From assembly GCA_937899305.1 (NCBI GenBank), contig CALDJV010000325.1, positions 1 to 11,362 of the forward strand: a DNA stretch of 11,362 bases, in the 5' to 3' direction. The notes under the pieces are model-generated. The model did not search any database. It had not been told where the DNA came from and saw only the letters and a program-made list of their open reading frames with translations. The stretch comes from an uncultured Cytophagaceae bacterium (GTDB taxonomy: Bacteria; Bacteroidota; Bacteroidia; Cytophagales; Microscillaceae). Shown in pieces: positions 7,801 to 11,362 of this stretch (position 1 is its first letter; the number at the start of each line of letters is the position of its first letter). Both the position numbers and the translations under genes were made by a program.

Positions 7801-10616
7801 CTCCAACTATTACTGTCATTGGACAAAATATTCAATAAATACAGTCCGGCATTTCCACCAGTCAAATCACCCTCAAACAGGTTGCTAAAATCCTCTAGTT
7901 TATCCGCGCTTTCGTCGGCATTTTGGAAAACCGTGGTCAAAGGTTGCTGGATATTATGCAGTTCTGTAGCATTGGGTAAATTTTCTTCCTCTCCTTCTCC
8001 TACCAAAGTCAATACCGTTTCAAAAGCAATGTTGTAACTCCCAATCAAGTCCATGAACTCTTGTAAAGCAACAAAACCAGCCAAACAATCAACCGGAGAT
8101 GCGGATAAAGACCACAATTGAGCGGATGAAAAGGTGGTGCCGCTGGCGGTCAATTCCTGGCCCAAAAATGTAATCAAATCATCGATGTCCTCGATGCCTT
8201 GTTGTTGGGCAATTTGGGTAAGGCGAAAAACGGTATGTACCACAGTAGCCACCGACTCTGAGCCATCTAACGACAACATATTGATAATGGACAGGAGCTC
8301 GTCAGTTCTGATATTGCAAACCCCCGACAAGGTGTCTTTTTGATCATCGGTAGACGACCAGGTATTGCTGGCTGTGATGGCATCGCCAAATAAATGAAAC
8401 CATAAGCTGGCATAGTCACCAAAATCTTGCCCGTAAGGCTTGATGTAACCCAATTGAGCCGAGGCTTTGGTCAGGTTCAAAGATGAGGTGGTAGCCAACT
8501 CCTGCACCGCAGCTACCCAAGCACAAAAATCGTTGCTGTCATCGGCTAAAATATCGGCGTCAGTGGCCACTTTTGAGCTAGGAATTTGCTCAAACTCGGC
8601 CATAGAAAGCAACCAATGCATATCGGCCAACCCAATCCCGGTAAGTTTGCTCATGCGAATCAAGCGATAGAGTCGATCAATGGTGACCACATCCAAGTCC
8701 GATCCATCACTCATACTAAATGCTGCTTCGTTCAGGGTCAAATATCCAGTACTGGAAGTATGATTGTTGATGTATACATAAGGCAAGATACTGGCCTGTT
8801 CGGTACGGGTAGCGTCGGCCTCCAATGCTTCCTTGAGTTCAGTGATACTTACATTGGCCTTGTCCATAAAGTCCTCTGCCGTAATATCTACTATACTACT
8901 CAAAGATAACCCCAATCGAGTGTTGATATCGGACAATGAAGTAGCCGCAGTAGTCAATACATTGTTGTACTCGTGTACCGAAATATTCCAATGCATCCAA
9001 CCCGCCACGTTGGTAGTAATCGTAGGTGACTGACTGGCTTCTCGAGCCTTGGCAAGGCTACTTCCCAACAATTCCAGCGCTTTGCCAATCTGCTGTTGTG
9101 ATTTGTCAAAAGAAGGAGGAAAATCACTTAATTTCAAGCTAGTACTCCCCCCTAAAGTATCAGTAATCAGGCTCTCCATGGCATTATTTACCAAGGTAAT
9201 GGTGGGTACCTCGGTATTGGTGGCCTCGGCAGTAAGCGAAGTATCGGCCAAATCAGGACGTCGCAAATCGAGGGTAGGTGCCGCCCCTACCACCGTGGCC
9301 TCTCCCCAATCCAAAACATTGGTATTGCTATCGGTTTTATCGCTTGTGGTAGTATCAAGTAAGTAGTAGTCATCGTTTACTACCACACTGGTCGTTTCGT
9401 AGGTTCCTTCCTGACTGTTTTTAAAGAGTATTTTGATCTCTGTACTGGTAGTGTGGATCCCCAATGGTTTGTACCCAGTGGCGAGGTTTTCTACCTCAAT
9501 GAGCTTGGGAAAGCTACCTGCATTGTCGGTTAAATAAAAGCGAGGCGAATCACTGTCAATGAACACCCCTCCTATTGAGGTATTTTCGTCTTCGTCAATT
9601 GCTGTAATCAGGTTGACCGAGCTATTGGAAACATCAGGCACCAATACAAAACCCAATGAGGTCAGGTTGCCACTGGTCTCACCGCCTTGCAAAGCCAAGA
9701 GTTTAAAGCCCTCTGGTACATTGAATCCATAAGAATAAGTCCCGGTTCCCGTTCCAACCAACTCAGTTGGACCAGATTCCAGCGTAAAGTCAAGGCTGAC
9801 AATGGCCGTATCATTCATTTTCAAAGTGACACCAGTCAAAACAAAATCAATGATATCGATAGATGTAGTATTATCTTCTCCGTCCCCCCCACTTGTATCC
9901 CCTGCACTCTGGACTTGACCACTTTCGTAAGTTACTTGATAACCCACTGGGCTCAATGTGCTCAGGTTCAGGTAGAATTCGAGATCCGTAATAGAATCAT
10001 CAGTGGAAATGCTGCCATCGTAAGCATCGGCCAAATCGGCGGTAAGCCCCCCAAATACCTTGGTGATCAATACGGGTAGCGTGGCATCATCGCTTACTTC
10101 GTGATCGAAGGCCAATTGATGGCTTTCGGCCAACTTGTATAAGTCAGTAAGGTAAGCCGCAGCAGAAAGTACACTCTCATCGTGGGGAACTTCCAGGTAA
10201 TTCTCTTCTCCAAATAAATCTGAGTAACTTGGTAAATTTTCGTAGTTACCTGTATCGTGGTTGTGGGCATTGGTTCGGGTGTTGTCCGAAGCAGTTTGAT
10301 GATGAATATTGTAGTACTGCAGCATTAGTAAACTCCGGATTTGAACCGCACTATTGTAAAACTCATCGGCTAGTTCATCACCATCGTAGGTGTCTGAATC
10401 ATCAAGATAGCTTTGAAAAGTATTACCATAGGTAAGAATAAAGGTATCTGCATTGAGATTGGTTACATCCATGGCAGAGGTAATACCATTGGTTTCCAAA
10501 TAGGTAATCAGGTTGCCTCTTCCACTAGAATTGTGGGCTGAAGCATAAGCATGAGATAAATTGGCAAAGTTGGGGTTATCCAGGATGTTCCCCAAGCGTG
10601 TGGTGGTATTTGACAT
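1827..10616 (-). CDS. Tc toxin subunit A (TcA), pore-forming and receptor-binding
   Basis: A 2929-residue TcA; family members pentamerise into a bell whose central channel enters the host membrane and passes the toxin held by TcB-TcC. Landmarks: VRP1-like start SYSDLFG and AAYLTDLY (130-160), continued only at LDLRRPDL (449-456); ABC_toxin_N region with WSWMRHYRTWEANRKIFLHP (1426-1445); neuraminidase-like domain about 1490-1620; receptor-binding shell to about 2040 with a lectin-like fold near 1800-1910; YFRELFMWTPLLIARI (2095-2110) and QAWLQKVFNPT (2121-2131); IFGIPRNT (2323-2330); linker near LPLFSPSVDPGSLVRA (2359-2374); long channel helices 2400-2545 and 2595-2700 flanking a hydrophobic tip about 2550-2595 rich in Ala/Gly/Phe; TcB-binding domain to the end, with SVSIPSLLGPYKVLHGTL and ISDIIITMHYTAL. 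No signal peptide is seen, as usual for TcA. The prototype has about 2500 residues; the excess is largely beta-rich inserts at about 170-446 and 918-990. No frameshift is seen. Family assignment is very secure; domain borders are approximate. Confidence 0.97.
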   Translation of the reverse strand: MSNTTTRLGNILDNPNFANLSHAYASAHNSSGRGNLITYLETNGITSAMDVTNLNADTFILTYGNTFQSYLDDSDTYDGDELADEFYNSAVQIRSLLMLQYYNIHHQTASDNTRTNAHNHDTGNYENLPSYSDLFGEENYLEVPHDESVLSAAAYLTDLYKLAESHQLAFDHEVSDDATLPVLITKVFGGLTADLADAYDGSISTDDSITDLEFYLNLSTLSPVGYQVTYESGQVQSAGDTSGGDGEDNTTSIDIIDFVLTGVTLKMNDTAIVSLDFTLESGPTELVGTGTGTYSYGFNVPEGFKLLALQGGETSGNLTSLGFVLVPDVSNSSVNLITAIDEDENTSIGGVFIDSDSPRFYLTDNAGSFPKLIEVENLATGYKPLGIHTTSTEIKILFKNSQEGTYETTSVVVNDDYYLLDTTTSDKTDSNTNVLDWGEATVVGAAPTLDLRRPDLADTSLTAEATNTEVPTITLVNNAMESLITDTLGGSTSLKLSDFPPSFDKSQQQIGKALELLGSSLAKAREASQSPTITTNVAGWMHWNISVHEYNNVLTTAATSLSDINTRLGLSLSSIVDITAEDFMDKANVSITELKEALEADATRTEQASILPYVYINNHTSSTGYLTLNEAAFSMSDGSDLDVVTIDRLYRLIRMSKLTGIGLADMHWLLSMAEFEQIPSSKVATDADILADDSNDFCAWVAAVQELATTSSLNLTKASAQLGYIKPYGQDFGDYASLWFHLFGDAITASNTWSSTDDQKDTLSGVCNIRTDELLSIINMLSLDGSESVATVVHTVFRLTQIAQQQGIEDIDDLITFLGQELTASGTTFSSAQLWSLSASPVDCLAGFVALQEFMDLIGSYNIAFETVLTLVGEGEEENLPNATELHNIQQPLTTVFQNADESADKLEDFSNLFEGDLTGGNAGLYLLNILSNDSNSWSFTVDGATPSGITSPLSEDEGTYSFNHATVGTYAFTVSTEFSDYHSEVQPMVATIAGEALTYLTQNSGTSDFTATNWADALANVDNWNEGELVAQHLYYTLSEAVYANPALIVANQTSALFGICDDQDTVAADFQAAYEAQFGEDSQAINFMAYVYPHFDQTHIIVGNDLGLTNDQSRTLMLFGKLLSFSDGSNTYFYAYDVFKSASDDDQLKYLKALHRLATLIQSLDLSFASLVHIFQGYTSLSAVTNADSLVVTPYQLKANLIPLDILVKRYQHNETDILAALQPSNIAWVSALGDATAWEDTDFVAEVLVNHTNAWNPNGDDTYASVSDPVTMVTGLQTLQDYWKNYFIQVDTLLTMYATLADTSADLSALATQLQSAVYAKNIGKSTDGIENALLVGPEETHRDALIATILHTCSTSTNRVLKRITNANALSEYMLTDVQVESKVRTSEVVFAISAIQTLINRTLHGFEAYLDINDTSFGQTWSWMRHYRTWEANRKIFLHPENYLDPQFLPSASDQYEAFVATITASQLSDDVIQTAYKTYLNDVAAVNKMELSSNYFHQDGAHAYLYLLAKSNDTHKFYVRSIKLEGSWSKGFKYLSATAWADTGIPVTDSEARIIYSRGRVFVFYLEFMLDTDVQLGSDDDYKNVNRGYQCSIKYTYKNLSGDFQPPRTLTSLLCQNKAPSDSMGTATDGKFTLTPDTYAPFLVATGDVNDSDEALYRYPSSAREFQDIFVANEEFSFRFELTVHQNILVRLTNHEDLFQSTGLANSAYVLTDQLTVVSYGSYELSDCDRLLNSGNANSQGTFYSFNKHTSEGTATFSFTTVTDDTVPALYTSAPDADAATYERAYHTLTENKSIAYPLSFLVPNSGQVFSYRFATWFRLSDNDNSYNIITNILDATRTSYTVGGFSHSGGYLKFTGGTYGGSSGKLCKMSLDTWYYLEYTDKMEVTGGRLIRKVVWQMCGYASDDITYVDGGSFEIDHGTLHNDTKTTLNNHNHYFAVLPTNSPGDVINVQVESNYTGGLHLANALVDFSLDDHLIASAESLSDGTDSESLVLVQKPAGEDGVPSDIYLQMIREDDTSHRQCIRVTSNVFAELETAYISAPNELLSIENQFGHHGNFEAEFSPNSSIFPSNYWPTDAHIDLVGDNAAYFRELFMWTPLLIARIYNQQGDYESAQAWLQKVFNPTLQLAQLDEKSYNALSLVSDVDDNDIYWSYIGLRSKYNNSLAEELFGDTTAEVLDIYGNALGNQNEAINTYVDNPYDPDAIAALRPIAYQKYVVIQYVQNLIDWGDHYYKQLTREDIATAYEFYQQAFDLAGLTAEEVGVFEMDATSTLGTVVADSGVNDFLVGLEGVLVSDAIPSILDFNASHVYNDFPGLIFGIPRNTKFETIQNTLEQRFINLRAGKDINGNALNLPLFSPSVDPGSLVRANSRGALASTLANGGSVTPPYHRFHVQMGLARDFTQQVIRLNDMLLSVARENDAEQLAQLSLGHQANVLSAIKAIKQTQVDIAKSDVAALEEQINATLLMKAYVDGMINHYQSLKNHGDDSKAEAEAYNYESGSTHRFKETTSLSKFDTAHNLEIAGRTFEIIAIIEQYLAANFHSLAAPLSLIPRVFGFSNGGFVPDGAVDKIGSAFAAAAFADSFTAGLMKTEANYKMRTQEWLHQSEQLEIQIAQLKHNYESVTAHYTLAMQDQALNDLNISQQQEIIAFYQNKYTNQELFKWMQGQLTTFYKQAYNLAVDQALKAQMAFEYEKGMSIGSLNIVNSSSWNSKHHGHLAAESLLYSLQRLEQRYLKEDFRRMEITEVFSLAERLQNDSGYYDDANTIDTFHDYLVDQGGTLTFSFGDESDGYVPGSNADHDFDKYYAGHYCRQIKMVSVSIPSLLGPYKVLHGTLSQTSNKLYIDGTGTARQIDAPDHEIAISMAMGESGMHGGGEGKYLPFEGTGVDSSWRLTLADELYQVTDAPNGLHISDIIITMHYTALK

Positions 10617-11362
10617 AACGTGTTAGATTAAAATATTCAGGTTTATCCATAGCCTTACCTCTCTACAATCTCTTTCTGGCTTTGTTGCTACTTGTATTGA
10701 TCACCTGTAGTTAGGGGTGGTCATACGGGGAACAAAGCCATCAAAAAGACCTGATAAGATCATTTAAACTTTGAGGTAAGGTGTGATGTGGTTAATTAAA
10801 ATTCAGAATAATATTTTGCTTTATTTTAAAGGCTTTATCGTTAAGCTTCTTGAAATTCATTGATATACCAGGGGCTGGCACTACTATAAATACATTCTAC
10901 AGGTTACCTTTACAATTTAAACCCTATCCAGAATCATAGAGACTCCAAACGGTTTACTTTTTAGGCATAGCAGTCCCATGCACAGGACATAAAACCCTGT
11001 TTATCAAAATATTAAACTAGAAGCAAATAGATATATCTAAAGAAGCTTTGGGCTTCCTTTGTCTTTTAGATTGGTTGTTTTTGTGAAATGCAAACTGATG
11101 GCCCAACCCGTGAGCATCGTAAAAAAAATGTTTTTCATAACCTAATGTTTGTGGTGATACAATTGATTTTAGCTTGTGGTTGTATTTTGAATAATGCTAG
11201 CAATTCAGAATATTATTTTACACACTGTAAATAACGGGCTTTTTTTTGATTAGTTGATATTTATGGATGTACAATACATAGACAACTCAAAAAAGTAGGG
11301 TATTTTTGGGGGAGTAACAGTAGTCAGGAGTTTTGTTTAGTAAAACGGAAAAAATAAAGTAA
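10617..11362. other. AT-rich region upstream of the TcA gene, no convincing gene
   Basis: This stretch of about 745 bases is clearly more AT-rich than the gene beside it and should contain the TcA promoter and leader. The bases directly before the TcA ATG (AATCTAACACGTT) show no Shine-Dalgarno, as is common in Bacteroidota. I searched the gene strand for the Bacteroidota sigma motif TAnnTTTG and found no match with a suitable upstream TTTG. Only very short open frames exist: plus 10786-10863 (25 residues), plus 11088-11234 (48 residues, with a lipobox-like ILAC) and minus 11138-11037 (33 residues). The last two overlap each other and none has homology I recognise. An 8-T run lies at 11240-11247, without a stem before it. 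Confidence 0.6.
10677..10740. promoter_or_regulatory. Two-tier inverted repeat upstream of the TcA gene
   Basis: The outer arms TGGCTTTGTT (10677-10686) and AACAAAGCCA (10731-10740) are a perfect 10-base inverted repeat. Nested inside, TGATCACC (10698-10705) and GGTGGTCA (10716-10723) pair over eight positions with one imperfect pair (G-U on the plus strand, C-A mismatch on the gene strand) around a 10-base loop. The element ends 60 bases before the TcA start codon, so it would sit in the leader or the promoter. It could be a structured leader, a regulator site or a small mobile relic. No T-run follows, so a plain terminator is less likely. The repeat itself is directly seen; the role is inferred from position. 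Confidence 0.45.

Noticed and set aside
10786..10863. A 25-residue plus-strand frame preceded by GAGGTAAGG
   Set aside because: The purine-rich stretch resembles a ribosome site, but a frame this short is expected by chance and the peptide has no recognisable feature.
11036..11070. Terminator-like GAAGC/GCTTC hairpin with a T-rich tail on the plus strand
   Set aside because: The stem is only five base pairs and no plus-strand gene precedes it, so there is nothing for it to terminate.
10800..11218. Near-identical copies of AATTCAGAATA followed by AT-rich sequence, at 10800 and 11202
   Set aside because: Only 11 identical bases plus a few more in AT-rich DNA; there is no target duplication or element between the copies.
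11301..11308. TATTTTTG, an exact match to the Bacteroidota TAnnTTTG promoter element on the plus strand
   Set aside because: No TTTG lies at the required spacing upstream and no gene start follows within the window.

Overview
The window reads as part of an insecticidal-type Tc (ABC) toxin locus from a member of the Bacteroidota, most likely a marine Cytophagales-type bacterium. The evidence for the host is indirect: moderate GC in the genes, AT-rich spacers, no Shine-Dalgarno sequence before either gene, acidic and Asp/Thr/Ser-rich proteins, and overall resemblance to Tc proteins I associate with Microscilla-like organisms. The species cannot be fixed from the sequence alone.

Both convincing genes lie on the minus strand, so the biological order runs from right to left. 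From 11362 to 10617 there is an AT-rich stretch of about 745 bases without a convincing gene; its clearest structure is a two-tier inverted repeat just upstream of the large gene. From 10616 to 1827 there is one giant gene for a 2929-residue TcA subunit, the pentameric pore and receptor-binding component. After its stop comes a strong hairpin (1783-1814) and a spacer of about 300 bases that also holds a degenerate heptanucleotide repeat. From 1518 to 22 there is a TcB-type gene (SpvB domain) that stops after only 498 codons, roughly a third of a usual TcB.

In characterised Tc toxins TcA forms the injection channel, TcB caps it and, with TcC, forms the cocoon holding the toxic enzyme. Here TcA keeps every family landmark from the N-terminal VRP1-like region to the C-terminal TcB-binding domain. 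It is about 400 residues longer than the prototype, because extra beta-rich segments are inserted in the shell, the largest splitting an otherwise compact N-terminal motif. The TcB partner keeps the SpvB part and the first piece beyond it, but lacks the rest of the propeller, the RHS cocoon and any TcC. Whether the rest is encoded beyond position 1 as a separate gene cannot be seen. No RNA gene, CRISPR array or insertion sequence was recognised.
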